Part shown: piece by piece, positions 12,957 to 27,735 of the stretch
Position numbering within the stretch: the first letter of the stretch is position 1
Layout of the letters: every line of letters starts with the position of its first letter
Source of the DNA: Ptiloglossa arizonensis
Lineage: Eukaryota; Arthropoda; Insecta; Hymenoptera; Colletidae
Length of the DNA: 64,000 nucleotides
Assembly: GCF_051014685.1 (NCBI RefSeq)
Contig: NC_135054.1
Span: 5,956,001 to 6,020,000 of the forward strand
Reading direction: 5' to 3'
Notes under the pieces: model-generated
What the model was told of the DNA's origin: nothing
The model's database searches: none
Seen by the model: only the letters and a program-made list of their open reading frames with translations
Position numbers and translations under genes: made by a program

Positions 12957-15160
12957 CGAGCAATGGTAGTTGTGCAATGGCTGTAAACATTCCAGGTTAA
13001 GGAATCTCTGGTAATTCGATACTTTCCTATGAAAGAAACTCGATATTTCGAACAGTGACATTTGTTTATTCACTATATTCTTCACAACGCAAGGTAAAAT
13101 TTTACATTGTTCGAAGGCTGTACTTGTGCTTTCTATTGAAGTGTGACGAAAAATATTGCGCATTGAGAAACTTTAATTTAGTAAACCGTAATTACCACAA
13201 AAAATAGTATCACGTTTGACGATTTACAGGCTTCTGTCATTGTTCTGAAAGCAATCGTAGTCTTTCGCAATACCGTGCTTGTTCTCTAATTGCAAAAAAC
13301 TCGGCAGATTCGCGTTCGATGGCATCGACATTGTTGAATCACCTCTCGTTAAAAAAGTGCGTCATCGCTCGAAAGAGGAACATCTGAACTATGCCCACGG
13401 TGAATAAAATTTTTAATTATAAAAATTACTGTTACGTTCACAATAAAGGAGCGGAAGCACCAAAACTTCGAGTTTTTCGCAGCTTGTTCTCAAAACAAAC
13501 GAAACGAATGAAACAAATAAATGCAGGATATATTTTCGCAATCGGTGCAAACAGAGTTTTCCAATGATGCATTAGTGCAGTTTGCTTTATTTCGATAGAC
13601 GACTTAAAAATAACAGGAAGCAACGTGATCCAAACTCGATTACAGCTAATATAATTTAATAATACGTTTCTTCGTTTGCGTTGCTGGCATGACTCAACGT
13701 ATACACATTTGACAGATTTGTTTTCGCGATCTGTGTACGTAGTAAGCCTAAGAGCGCTTCTTATACATTGACTGAGAATTAACAGAAAGTGTGCAACCAA
13801 ATGGTTTCACGTTTCGCAATTAAGAATACTCTCGTGTTTTCTTGTCGTCTTATGTTGTTCGGAAATGAACGATAAGATCTGAGAAAAATGTTTCTAAGAT
13901 ACATTGAAGCGATTTAAGCACTCAATTGACATAAGTGATATTATCAGCGTGAAGACTATTATGTATTACGGAAGTAATAACCGCGGCAAATAAGTATGTA
14001 TTACTCGTTAAAAGATTTTACGATAAATAATACTTTCCGACACGTAACTTTAATATTATTTTAATTCGAGAAAATGTGGCTCGAGCATATAACAAATAAT
14101 TGTTTCTTCGTGACAGAAAACAGAGAAAAGGTTTAATTGACTTTTTTATGTGAAATTTAATTCTCTTTAAAAATTATTGAAACGATTTTTAAAAATTTTT
14201 CAAATAACGGGCATACGTATTGACAAAATTAAAAATTACAAGAGAAGAGCAACATTGTCCAATGAAGCGATTTTGCTAGAAGTCGATTAAGATCTTAAGA
14301 TAAATTTTTACAACTTGAGTATCAAATTTCATCGAAATCTATTCAATCGTTTAAATAAATTAAATTAGATCCAAAAACTAGTCTGAAAACACTTTTGCGA
14401 ACCAGAAAAACCAGACAATATGAGAAGAATCATTCATTGGCACAATTTATTTTGAAAGAAAAAACTATTAATAAAATTAATCAAACTAAAAATTCTATAC
14501 AGGTCAAATCTATAAAAAAATATTCTTTAAATTTGAATTAGGAAACTAATAATATGAATACAAAATAATTACATTTGTTAACATTATTTAAAATATAAAT
14601 ACTTATAAAAGAGCCATTGTGAGAAATGTAATAAAGCAATTGTGTTAATAAATATACACGTGTACGTAAATACGTATATACGTAATCGTTTAAAAATAAT
14701 TCTTTCAAAACTTCTGATCAAGCGTTCCTTCGTTGTAGAATGAGAAATAAATAATATCATTTCTGACAAATCGTGACACACACGATTCACAATGGAAAAT
14801 GATAGATCGTATTGTACATTTTACAAGATTCACGGCACTTGCACAGTTGTGACGCTCGTGGTTGTTAATTACACAATATGAATTGGCGGAGCGCATGAAT
14901 ATCTTCTTTAATGAGGTTGATCAACGCGCGTCATGCTCCCTGTCACGTCACTAGTCGTTGTTCAGCATACATTCTTGAAAAATTGCACGTGCTCTGCGTA
15001 AGATTACCAATGCTACTCTTTTTCCTAGCGGAACAATTTCGCGGAGGTATTTGTGTCAGAGGCGATTTCGTTACAACACACTATTGTTTCTGTCTGTAGT
15101 GAATACCTCGAGGGATCTTCCGTGTATCGGTTAATATAACTTCTTTGTTTAGCGAATCTA

Positions 15161-15388
15161 CAGTGGATCGAAAAAATATTCGTGCACTACATCATAGGGA
15201 AATTCCCCTAACCTGGAAGACCGATTTTAACGAAAGTTTCTATGCATGTAAAATATACCGAGGCGTATATGACACAATTTTTTGCTCGTCAAAAAATATT
15301 CACGAGAAGATAAAATCAAGATCCGAAAATTCAACATTTCTTCATTCTTTTAATACAATTTTTTTTACGGACCTTATTCACAGTCGAA
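15161..15388 (+). mobile_element. Tc1/mariner-like relic, left end and body
   Basis: A TA dinucleotide (15,159-15,160) is followed by CAGTGGATCGAAAAAATATT, matching the right-hand terminus of the element at 7,942-8,581. The similarity continues inward for about 230 bp, including a shared translated stretch (KNI, then one or two residues, then KIKSR, then ENS, then FL). The right terminus is not visible: the element runs into a 327-bp tandem array. This is a truncated copy of the same non-autonomous family. Confidence 0.6.
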
Positions 15389-16362
15389 CGATAAATCGAA
15401 ACGTAATCTTTAGAAGTTGTCCATTTATCCTAATTATTCTTCGAACTGTTAATAAAGAGATTTTTTATTTTTAAGTGTGTACTCTTTTAGAGATATGATT
15501 TCAAATCGTGATACTGAAAACATTCTACATAAAAAAGTTTCATTTTCAATGTTTAGTAATCACATGACATTACATTTACATTTTGTCAATTGTAATAAGA
15601 TTCCATATTCGTGATTTTGTATACATATTTACGAAATGGACTTATCTCGTAGCCCAGCTGATATAAAAATTCTATTACTATGCATTACGACTGTTAAAGA
15701 CCTAAACGTCTTTTTCGATAAATCGAAACATAATCTTTAGAAGTTGTCCATTTATCCTAATTATTCTTCGAACTGTTAATAAAGAGATTTTTTATTTTTA
15801 AGTGTGTACTCTTTTAGAGATATGATTTCAAATCGTGATACTGAAAACATTCTACATAAAAAAGTTTCATTATCAATGTTTAGTAATCATATCACATTAC
15901 ATTTACATTTTGTCAATTGTAATAAGATGCCATATTCGTGATTTTGTATACATATTTACGAAATGGACTTATCTCGTAGCCCAGCTGATATAAAAATTCT
16001 ATTACTATGCATTACGACTGTTAAAGACCTAAACGTCTTTTTCGATAAATCGAAACATAATCTTTAGAAGTTGTCCATTTATCCTAATTATTCTACGAAC
16101 TGTTAATAAAGAGATTTTTTATTTTTAAGTGTGTACTCTTTTAGAGATGTGATTTCAAATCGTGATACTGAAAACATTCTACATAAAAAAGTTTCATTTT
16201 CAATGTTTAGTAATCACATGACATTACATTTACATTTTGTCAATTGTAATAAGATGCCATATTCGTGATTTTGTATACATATTTACGAAATGGACTTATC
16301 TCGTAGCCCAGCTGATATAAAAATTCTATTACTATGCATTACGACCGCTAAAGACCTAAACG
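15389..16362. repeat. 327-bp tandem repeat, 3 copies
   Basis: CGATAAATCGAAAC begins units at 15,389, 15,716 and 16,043, an exact 327-bp spacing. Each unit runs through the same landmarks (AGAAGTTGTCCATTTATCC; TTTTAGAGATATGATTTC or its one-base variant; GTAGCCCAGCTGATATAAAA) and ends at CCTAAACGT. The copies differ at only a few positions. The array abuts the Tc1-like relic at 15,161. The unit carries no supportable gene. Confidence 0.9.
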
Positions 16363-19300
16363 TAGAATTTCTTGGTGGGGATTGGTTGAAGCTAGCGGAC
16401 AATTCCCTTTTCCCCTATGCTGTTTCAGCAGCAGATGATGTGCCAACACCTTACCTCTCCACAGTACACAGTAGTTGCAAAAAGCTGCAATAAACGTATC
16501 AGTTCACGAAGAAGCGACGCCATTCGTGCCAGGGAAATTTCCTTTCTCCTCTGATCTCATTATCTCTTTAAAATCGGTAACGCAGGCTGATCCCGTTCAA
16601 ATTGCCGATCCACTAATAGCAATGAATATTTATGTACAGAATAATACGCTATAATTGTTACAAGAAATAATTTCTTTAATGATGGTATCGAACATGAGAG
16701 AACGTGTTTCTTATTATTCTATGTATACGTATGGGTAATATTACGTGTAACTCATCGGTACAATCACTTTTACTACTAAATAAATTTCTCGGGTTCATCG
16801 TAGCAATTGCAAAAAGAACGGAATACAGAAGAGCGTCCGTTCCCTTGGAATCTCCATATCGATCGTTTAACTCGGACGAGTCAGATATACGTTCGGTTTT
16901 CTTCTTCGTTTCTATAGGTATACCTTCGGCTATGAATAAATCGGACTCGGGAAGAGTATAACGATGTTAATATAGATATTATGGAAATTCCATCACTTTT
17001 ATTTCACAGCTTACCAGGTATAGCTTTCCTCGACGTCTCGACATACGAGTACTATTTCCGTATCACTCTATAGAGTACGTTCTAAATATATATTTGAACT
17101 ATAGCATCATTTAATGACGATCCGCGCCATCAGCCGAGCAGTTTGCGTCAAAGCAGATAGAAATAGTAGGTATATATCGTAAGGGAGAGACACAGTCGTC
17201 GAAATCTCCGTACAACGTGGAAATACGTATCTACCTACCGTGTGAATTGGCTGACGAAATATTAAAATTATTTTTAATCGTATAACCGTACGACTTCAAA
17301 GGAAAATAATTACTTTGAAGGAATTAATTTGGATCAGCATCGTGGACACTGTAATCTTTTTTGCGTCACGATATAACTTCTATTTTGTAGTTGAACGTGC
17401 TAACAAATATCGTAATTTGAATATTATCTACGTCCAAAATTTAATTAAAAGAATTAGTCTGGATTAGATTAGATTTTTAAACAAGATAATTTCAGGAAAT
17501 TTCAAATACCAATAGCTTGTTTGTCTTAAAGACGCAATTTTGTAATATTCTTTCATATCGATGAATATGTTAATAAACACATATACATGGATATGCTAAT
17601 TGTGAAATTTTCAATTATTTTTGCTTTTGGATTGTATCGTTCTGTTTCTTTTACCGAAGATCCAGAGGTCGAAAACTATATAAGAAATTCAGTGATTGTC
17701 ACAATTAAAATGACGTACAATTTTTATTTTTACAAGCCAAGCATACCTAAATATACCTGTTTTTAATACGTTCAGTGGCAAGAGAAATTTTCAAGACTTT
17801 TTATTCGGGCCGAATGTGACAAAAGTAGTCCGAGTTATTTTTAACATTCGTTGAAAATACATCTGTAAAGAACTAAAACCATTCGATATTTCAATACCGT
17901 ATACTTATTTTACAAAATTCCTAACGATAATAATTTTATTCAGAAGTTTGCAAGTAATAAGATTTATTTATAGTAAACGTTTTAAGGTAGCACTGTATTT
18001 TTGAGACGCATTAACCTGTCAATCTATCAGAAATATTTTAAATCTACAAAAGAACATTTCAAATAATTTGTTAAAATATGCTCTGTTATTAGACCACAGT
18101 TATTAGAATTTTTAATCTGTTCAAAAATAAATTACTTCAATTTTATAAAAATTAATCTATTATTGTAAATTATTAATAACTTACCGGTAAAATTAGCAAC
18201 ACTTATTCATGTTAATTTATGATGAAATTCAAATTATTTCAGAAACTTTATTATTCTTAAATTATTCCCCTAATATTTTTTATGCTTTCGACAAAATTAT
18301 TCGCATGATAAAATATGTAAAACGAGGTTAATGATTTCGATTAATTTACATAAATGATGCTTTTACATACTTTATTTTTATACGTGTACAATACGTACAC
18401 ATCGATCGAGGAATATATTACCGTTCACTTATGTATATCAATTCGTGTACGATATGTCATAATTTGATCGATATCTATAACTACAGCCCAGCAAAATACT
18501 TTTCGATCAAAAGTAAAGAACCTAATGTATCCCCTACTATTTTCCAAAAAAACAGTATCATTCAGAGGAGTCGAAATTCGTCTTCGAAAACTCGAGGAAG
18601 ATCTAAAGGAAGAGAAATCGATCTATCCTATACTTGTGGATCCGAAGAGCTTCTTAGGTTCGCTCGTAGCTTTAATTTGTAGGAAATACGGCACATCGCA
18701 GCATCGGTTGCGAAAGCGTCCATTAATGCGAAATAAAAGGTATAAGCGAAACCGGAACACCGCGTGGAGCACGTAACGTGTGTTGGAACGTGGTTGGGGC
18801 ACGCACGCGTTCCCGATGCACCGCGTGTACTCACGGCGACCCGCGCAACATGGAAATTGCCATCGATCGAACGAGAGACGCGGTACGTTTCAGGTGGACA
18901 TTTAATTACAAGGTTGCCGTCTGTCGATGACATCGCGTCCCGGTCGTGACGTAACCCTCACCTCGGCGTACACAGTTCGAGCACGTTCAAAAGAATGGAG
19001 GGAGCACGCGTGGGTGGAATGGAATCGGGATTGGAGGGAAGGTCCAACCTGCATCGAGCGATTTCAAGTTACTTGGCTCATCGGCCGGAATAAATCATTC
19101 TGATGGTTTTCGTTTCGAAGATCGGAACGGCATGGCTATTATGCCGGGACGCTGACCTTTTGGATTAATTGACGTCGATTGTAACTTCTCTCGCATCCCT
19201 TGACCGTTTACGATTACGAAAAGATCCGCGGAGAAACGGATATGATGCTGCTTGAAACGTTTAAGGGGATATCGCGGTCTGGAATTTCAACAAAATCGAC

Positions 19301-22300
19301 TTTCTTTCATCGCATTTGCTTAAAGTGTACGAATTTCAATGTATCTGTGCAAAATCATTTACTTCGATTCGTGAGAATTACGATGATGTAAAATTTTCAA
19401 TATACATTTCTTCTACGTGGGAAATTAACAGGAGCAACTTTAAATGCGTTTTTCTCAAATGGTTAGTTTTTAGACTGGCTTCCATGATCTAATTCACCGA
19501 TTCGCTTCATATCTGGAGAGAATCTTCGGTAGATACGCCTTTATAGCCGGAATTAGGGATTTTTAAAAATATTGAATTTTACTATCTTTTTTTAACACGC
19601 TGAACACAAAGTAAAACTGAAAAATATGAATTCAGAGTTTAAAATTTCGCCATTTTTTTATTTATCGAGATTTTGACTTCTCCCTAGGTCTTGCTGTAAC
19701 TATATCCTTACTAATGAAGATACTTTCTCAGGCTCTGTTTCTGATGGAGCATCTTTTTTAGAAGAGCCATTAAACAACGAGCTATAACTTCGATACAAAA
19801 TAACTACCTACCATTAAAGAAAAAAATTATAAAAGGAAATGAAAAAATGACAGCCCAGACAACGATATACTCTCAAGGAAAAAATTGAGGACTTTTTATC
19901 GAAAATTGAAGTTTCTTTATTATTTGTGTTCTCTATGAAAGAATAATTGGATTGGAATGACAGTTGGAGATGTATACCTCGTGTAACGAAATTTTACGAG
20001 ATATGCACCAAATACTCGATTTACACGATTAATTTGTTCCAGAGCTTTCGTAAATCGAATTGTATAAATACAATGTAACGCAGAAAGAAAAAAGATCAAG
20101 GTTAAAAGTAATGTGACTACCGATAGGAGAGAATATGAATAGTGTCGAGTAATGTTTGCTTAGCACCAGGCTTCTCCAAGGGAGACTAAAATGTCTGACT
20201 CGGTACGATTGACAATTCCTGAATTTTTCTTTCTCTCTAGAATACATTCAGGCAGTATAATATATTCACAGATTCATACACGTACTCCTCTATGAAAAGA
20301 GAAATAAAACGAAAGAAAGCTCTCTTCGATATATGAATACGTACTTTTTCGAAAACAATTTTTTAATATTTTTTCGAAACAATTTTTCACTGAATTCAAA
20401 ACGTGACAATGTCGCAAAGGTGCACGTGACTTAAATTCTATCAGATTCGAATTAGATGGATTTGTATTATGTATGGAAGAAAAATAATGTAAAATATGTT
20501 GGTATATCTACGCTGATGATAAACAGAAATATAGAAATAATAAAAAAAACTCACGGATAATCACACAATACAAGTAATCGCAATTTACCATTGCGTAAAG
20601 GCAATGGAAAATTTTGTCAAAACACCTAACGAAAGCAATCAAATTAATTTGAAACTTACCTTGTGTCACGTCACAGTAGTATCGGGGTGGTAAATTCTTA
20701 TCGTAATGTACACGTTGGAAAAATTGTTACAATTAAATCGAATAAATGGCATAATCGAAGAACGCAAAATAAAATATAAATACCGGTCGTTTGAAAAATT
20801 ATACCTACTGGAAATGAAACTTCTTTCCAGATGGACAATCATATTCTACCATTTTATATTAACACGAGAACATGAATGAAACATAACATGCAACTGCGAG
20901 AAATGAGATACTTGTAAAGCCACGTTTTAATTTATTTCTCAGACTATACAAAAATCCATCGTTTTCTCACTGGGCACATTAAAAGTATATACTCTGATAA
21001 GAAGCTTCTCCTTGTTCGTCTACTAATTATAAACTCTAACAGAGTAATTTGTTCTTTCCTAATGCAACCGTTGCTTCGCGTGAATTGTAATTTCTTACTT
21101 CATAAACGAAAAGGTTAAACTACATGACGAATCGCGCGGTAAAAGTATCACCTTGGAAATTTTCACAGTTAATTCTTGGGACCACACGCTGTGATTATAA
21201 AACATTTTTTTTAATAACCCCGAGGAGACCTTGAATCTATGAAAACGGCTGAATTAACTTTCTCACATCCGTATCCCAGGAATGCATGCGATACAAAAGT
21301 AAATTATCCCCCATTGTGAATATCGTAGAAAAAGTCACTGATTCATTGCTGACATACATACGTATGCATAACAAAGGAACGACACATTGATAATACAGAT
21401 ACATAAACATTAATTAGAATGCGCTCTTGGTCGTTCGAGCATTTACATGTAAATAAAGTAACAAATCATCTTTGAAATATATTTTAACGTTTTCGAACCA
21501 AGAACAGATCATTTTCAAAAGTATAAAGGCTACTACTATTCTGTCTGCCACAAATATAAATCTATAAACAAGTACAATACCTAATATGCATACACCACGA
21601 ATAAAATTAAAATATCGCGAGACAACACAATTTGTAATTTATAATACTTGTTTAATATGAATTTTGTATCATAAATAAACATCGTGGCGAACACAAGCTT
21701 CGAGAAATAAATTAATTCAACAACTTCCATTATACCATGCAGTAACGAGAAAAGAAACAAAAGTTATCAGCATTGGAAATCTGTTTGTACTGGATAAACA
21801 TGACAAAATATATGTCCTTTTCCTGTATATTTCATCGTTTAAAAGCCAGAATAAATTTAAAAAAGTATATATAGGTAAATCTCTTGCCTGGCGAGGAAGA
21901 AAATTTAGTTTAAACAGCATTTAGTTCGTGGAGTGTTTTAGCTACGATAGTTCGAAAATCAAAAATGTAGTCAATATATTCGTTATTGGTATGTTGAAAA
22001 TCCCTTGAGAATTCACGAATGACCATTCTTTCCACATAAAGTGACATTTTGGTACGGAAAATGAATAAAAGGTATTATTGATCCGTATTTGTTTGAAGAT
22101 GACAATATAAATTCGTTAACAGTTATTAGAGTACCAAAATGGTTGACTTATACTTGAAAAATATGGTTTCAACAAAACGGTGAAAAACCGTGGCTTATAC
22201 GGTATACAATACGATATAAGTTCCGAAAAATAAATTTCCAGGCCGGTTAATATTAAAAAATGGTGCCATCGACGGCCAATGAGCAGGATTTATGCTATTT

Positions 22301-25300
22301 AAACTTTTATGCAATTGAAGGAAAATGTACACTAGGAAATTTTAGAAATATTTTAAAAAGTAATCTCATACAAAGTACACTTTGATAAATAATCTATTTA
22401 TACAAATCAGTAGCAATCTTCTATTTTTCTTTCTTTCTGTGCAGTTATTTAAAAAGGAAATATTCAAACTGTGTTCTCTCAATTTTCTTTATTTTATTTT
22501 TGCTATGTACACATCGTGTATTAATTTTGTGTATGCTTGAAATGTTTTACCAAACATAGTATTAACCTTTTTGTTTTCAAATATTGTCCCGTTGTATGTC
22601 GAAAACGTTAAAATATTATTTCAAACATGTTTTATTATTTCGATGTGAAATAAATGCATGAACGGTAGAAATACTTCATAATTTAAAGAATACGTCAAAA
22701 TTAGTAAAACATCAGGAAAAGTAACGCAATCATTATCCAAGGAAACACATTGTTATACACACTCGATTGTTCTGACAACCATCACCAACGTACGAGAAGA
22801 GAATACAGAAAGGTAGAACTCCAGATCACGATGGCAACTACTATACACGTTGGCAATAATAATGACTGTGTACTTAACAGTTCGTAACACATTACGTCTC
22901 CTGACAAGCGATGATGTAATTGCATACACGAAAATCACGAAAAAGGAATCCATTCTTTGGTTATACGAGCAAACATTTACCAACAACAATAATTAAAATT
23001 AATAATAGTAATCACGGTCGTATCTAGCCAATTATTATTATATTTCTCTCGAACATTTCGATCGCAAAAGTTTGCAACCATCTTCAAAGAACAATGTAAA
23101 TTAACAAAAGTGATGAGCATAAAATGCATAGAGAGAAATTACTAAACACAATAATTAAGTGTCTAGATACGTATAAACTTAAAAACCAAATTTAAGATTC
23201 TTAAAAAATAAAATAATATTATATCCCTCGCTATGTAACTTATGTTTCTCTCTTTTATGAATTTAGATTATTTTTATTCGATGATTCCGAAGGTGACCAC
23301 AAATTGTTGGTCGAAAACATTCAAAAGTAACGATAAATGACCTGTTACGACTGGAACCAAAGTTATTGCTTTTACTGTAATAAACTTTATTCCAAGCAGA
23401 AAGTTACAAAAAATAAAGATATTATATGGAAGCTAAAAAGCCGAGAATAAAAGTAAATGTAAAAATAAAATACAAACACAAAGAAACAATGCAGGTAAAG
23501 AATAATACGAATGAAAAAGCATAAATTAAAAGCATGCGGGAAAACAAGTCATTGGTGAATGAAAAAGAATTTACTTACACAATTTCTCTTAAATACTATT
23601 CTCAATTAATGTGCATTATTATAACTGTCTTGAATTTGGAGTGAATTTTATACCTAGGTCGAACATTAAAATGTAACAGAGGTTGGAAAAATGTTAATAA
23701 AACTACAAAAAGAAAAACAAAGAATTACTTCTGTAAATAGCTATAATTACCAATAAATAGTTGTTGGTGACAGAGATATAGTACTATTATTCAAAAATTG
23801 TTAGAACGGATGATAATGGCGTAAGAAACGGTATGTTTTGAATCCTTAAATAGAACTATACTTCAAAGCATCGAGTATATTAATTATACAATCAAGTCAT
23901 TCCTGTATTTGAACGAGTAAACCATCTTTCTTTATACCAGACGCCTCTTTTAGATAAATGGTTGCTCCTGTCTTACATATTTTCTAAATTTATTACGATG
24001 TTACTACACACCAATTGTTCTCATTCTTGTTTTTAAATGGAATAGAAACTCCATTAACCAAAACTCTGTTATCGAAACGCTTCAATACCTTTGAACATTG
24101 CGTTATCCGAAAGAAAAATCTCCTTATAGAATATTTCTTCTTTCATTGAAACGTTCTCGTGTAACGGTGAAAATAAATTCTGATCGTTAGAAATGTTTAC
24201 AAAATCGACAATCACACGTTCACACATAATGCATAGAAGCGGAAATGTGTAATACTAATTATACGTAGAAGCACGAGGTAACGAAGTTGAAAAGTAGCGA
24301 GAGTATTGTAGAATTGACAAAAATAAATGGCATAAGTTTTCGCTAAAAACTTTCCAGGCATTTGTGGATCTTGAAAAATATTGGTTGACTTTTCAAAGCG
24401 ACCCAATTTTAGTAGAGAGGTTAATCGATAATAAAAGAATAAATCAATTTTATAGTTTCGAATATTTTGCATTTTTGAAGCTACGTTTTTCAATAGACAG
24501 CAATTTTTAATGCGGAAGTGACCGCTGATATATCTATGCTCCCGTTTCAATAGAAGGAAATGAATCATAATAATGATTCTGTAAAATATTACTTTCTACG
24601 ATGTACACTACTTCCATGAAAATAAAAGAGTAAAGAACGTGATGATATATTTAATAATGTTTTCGTCTAATAACAGGAAGTTCGGAGTTGCATCAAATTT
24701 AATTTCCTTGCGTAATTTCAATACAAGTTGAGTAATATGTACATCTAATTTAATTGAACATACCTTCGTTTCCAATCGAACGAATTAATGGAATTTTTAA
24801 TAGAAACTCCTCTGGCATTTAAACGGTTCATCAGAAATAATAAAAGAAGATAATTGAACATTTTTATTCAATTTACGAATAAAACTTTTCCGTTCGCTAC
24901 TGTTCATTAAACAAGCAACACTGTACGTTCGTCGATTGCTTTCATTTCTGCTTCTATTTAATGCAAAATTCTCGCCAATTATTTCCAAACAAAATACTCT
25001 CGTTAGTCGTTTATTTTCGAAGCAAGAATTCATCGATATTTACCATAAAGTTTTCGTTTTTTTTTTTAGATATGAACAATTATTCGTAATCTGTAAAACC
25101 AATGTATACCTAAGTATCGGTAAATTTTGCTGACATCAGTTTGCAAATGAAAAACACATACGCAACGTAATAATAGTTACGAGTAACGAATCACAAAGTT
25201 CGACCTCATAAAGCAATACATTTAGAAAATTGCGTTACTCCGACCGTTTTGAAACAAGAATCTGTTTTTAAACTCATCTAAAAAAAAAATGTACACGTTG

Positions 25301-26059
25301 CATAAGGTTTTCACTTGTCGAGAAGAACTGATACTTTAAAAAGATAAAACACGGCAGGCAAGAAAATTACTTCGCCAATTTTCAGTACTTGCAGCTACAT
25401 TTTCATTGGTGCAACTACATCCATGTTACGATATCAGATTTTTTATCCGAGTTCTCGTTGCATGACATCATACTAGTTGCTCCACAGATTCGGTATCTCT
25501 TTATCGAATACACGAGCGCTTTCACGATTGAAAGCCCAAACCTACATTAAAACAGTAGATATTTCTAATACACGTGTACAAGTGTATTGCATTATATTGT
25601 TTTTTTTTTTTTTCAATTGTGCAAACAGGAAATCAAAGTTTCTGCGAAGAAACAAATAGAATTTAAGCTTTACAAAATGAGATACACAATTATTCCCAAT
25701 GTATCGTTGCAATACAAATTAATAATCGATGCGTTTAATATTCGAACGTTTGTATTTTACACTTTTATAGAACGTTAATAAACAAAATTTTAGAAAATAG
25801 GAGGAAATATTTTATTTGTATAGTAGCAACATATCGCTGCATTTTTATTTGTCGATAAATGTTACTCTGGATTTATGAGTAAGAAGAACAAAATAACATT
25901 TTCTTGTGCTGCCTTTCCATTTGACTTTACGTAATGATGTGGAAGAGGTGTGTTCTTTTTTTTTCTTTCAAGGGCAATCTTCATAATAATCTTCTCTGTA
26001 GTGCTGAGTGCTAAATACTTAAAAAATGCATATAAAAGTTATACAATTTTATATATACA
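16363..26059. other. Long AT-rich intergenic DNA
   Basis: Apart from the GC-rich patch at 18,740-19,200, I see no gene, transposase fragment or sizeable tandem array. Open frames reach at most about 118 codons (24,212-24,568, minus), with no domain signature and AT-driven composition. Remote exons of a long gene cannot be ruled out without transcript data. Confidence 0.45.
18740..19200. other. GC-rich island, possible regulatory element
   Basis: This CpG-rich stretch has several CACG/CGTG words and overlapping open frames on both strands (for example 18,628-18,933 minus), which is expected from composition rather than coding. No splice-consistent gene model emerges. It may be a distal regulatory element or the first exon of an unmodelled transcript. 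Confidence 0.3.
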
Positions 26060-26480
26060 AGTTGTCCCGGGTCTTTTCCGAACTGTTTAATCTAGGGGTC
26101 AAAAGAAGAAAAGAAAAATGTTCCAGGAAGTTTGCAAATTAACACTTTGTTATAGAGATATAAATAAATAATGAAAAACAGTCACTATTACTTTTTATTA
26201 TTTTTTTTTTTTCAACACATCGGCTATATCACAGCTCGATAATATTTATCTTACGGTTTGCCTAGTTACAAGAATATCGGATAGATCTATGTTTATAAAC
26301 AGTCATTTCCAATTATAAAACAGTGCAAAAAAAGGAAATGACTAAAATACCGAAACTTGGTAAAACATTAAGTATCTATTTTTGATTATATCTTTGTCAC
26401 AAAGCGTTAATTTGCAAAGTTTCTGTTTTGCTGGAAAACTCGAAGAAACCAATTTCTATATTTATTCTTGTTCAAACAGC
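26060..26480. repeat. MITE-like inverted repeat
   Basis: The left arm (26,119-26,175) contains GTTTGCAAATTAACACTTTG, and the right arm (26,375-26,438) contains its near reverse complement. The arms match for roughly 50 bp with interruptions, around a 200-bp spacer. Similarity outside this core is weaker, and exact ends and target duplication are not evident. The structure sits just 5' of the piggyBac relic, but I see no shared terminus linking them. Confidence 0.45.
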
Positions 26481-26560
26481 AACGAGAAGAAAGAACATAT
26501 CTATTGAGAAGTGAAAAGTTTTAACACATTCAGAACGGGAGACACCACTTGGCAGTACAT

Positions 26561-27133
26561 ATGATTTTGACAATTCATGATGCTAGCACATTTGTTAAAA
26601 CATATTGAAATGGTAGTATAAAAACAAAGCTTACTTGTATCGATAAATATAATACTTTCATGAAAGAAGAGCAAATGGATAGGGCAGGTTAATATTTGCC
26701 CTACTATTCAATACTATTCAATACATTATTTGTAAAATAATCAAGTGGTTAAAGAAAGTGGCACTTTGGACAATAAATTGTGCATTGCTGGATTCATTCG
26801 TAGTATATAAAAAGTAAAACGCTAGTTGGCGAAAAATTGGGCAAGTGACAATTCTGAAGCAAAAGAAATTGTAGTTCAAATTGTACAACATGGAACGTCT
26901 ACATGTACCTTATGACTCCTTATGGCGATCCAGCAAGGAGATTGTTTGGGAATATGCGGCAGTGTATTATAAAACAAAATGTTAGTACTAAAAAACAAAA
27001 ATATCCAAAGAAAAAATGGCGTGTATGTACTGCAAGCAAAAAGAGGTGCGACACGCGATATGTTTGTAAATTTTTTTTAGTACCACTACATCGAGAAGAT
27101 TGTTTTCACATTATCGCAAGCACATCGTATTAA
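26561..27133 (+). pseudogene. piggyBac-type transposase, C-terminal relic
   Basis: Several frames together retain the order of motifs of a piggyBac (DDE_Tnp_1_7) transposase C-terminus. These are a TIHDA-like segment near 26,570, CIDKYNTFMKEEQMDRA at 26,636, a YYSI segment, KWLKKVALWTINCALLDSF near 26,750, then a 76-codon frame (26,903-27,133) with TPYGDPARRLFGNMRQ and a cysteine-rich end (RVCTASKKRCDTRYVCKFF, then DCFH). In-frame stops and frame changes break it, so it cannot encode a working enzyme. The N-terminal two thirds and the terminal repeats are not found. The family call rests on motif order and is fairly secure. Confidence 0.75.
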
Positions 27134-27379
27134 AAGAAACGTTAGGTACCAGAAGTAACTTCAAATATGCTCATTGATTTTTGATCAAATATTTTACTCG
27201 TTAAATACCGTACACTCTTTAGAATCCTATCAATCGTTTATTAAATAATTCAAAAAAATAGATGAGAATCCAAACTATATGCCTACCAGAGCACACCGTC
27301 ATCAATCTGTTAACATAACAACATTTCGATAAAAAATGTGTTTTATGTCAAAGACTTGTAATATTATCACGATATTTTG

Positions 27380-27696
27380 AACAATGCGCGGCTCCCAGCG
27401 CCATGTGCCTTCGAAAGCACGCACAGTGTGTCAATAAGACGAACACTAGGATAAAAATCGACCCACGAGAGCGGTGCGTTTGCAGAGTTTCCGGGAGTGT
27501 CGGACGATTGCGCGTCGAAAAAGATATTTGTCTTCGAGCGAGACAAAAGGGTGGAAAAATTGTGTTGCGCGTTGCAACACGCGGCGAGGAAATCGGCCGT
27601 AAACCGGCCAACGGCGCATCCTGCTTCGGCGTCGTAATAATAATCCCTTTAATCAATTAACTCGACGGGAAAATGTGGCAATCGACGGTGCGGAGA

Positions 27697-27735
<39 letters not shown>

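Noticed and set aside
16290..16493. 67-codon frame at the end of the 327-bp array
   Set aside because: Begins inside the repeat unit and has no recognisable family; no start or splice support.
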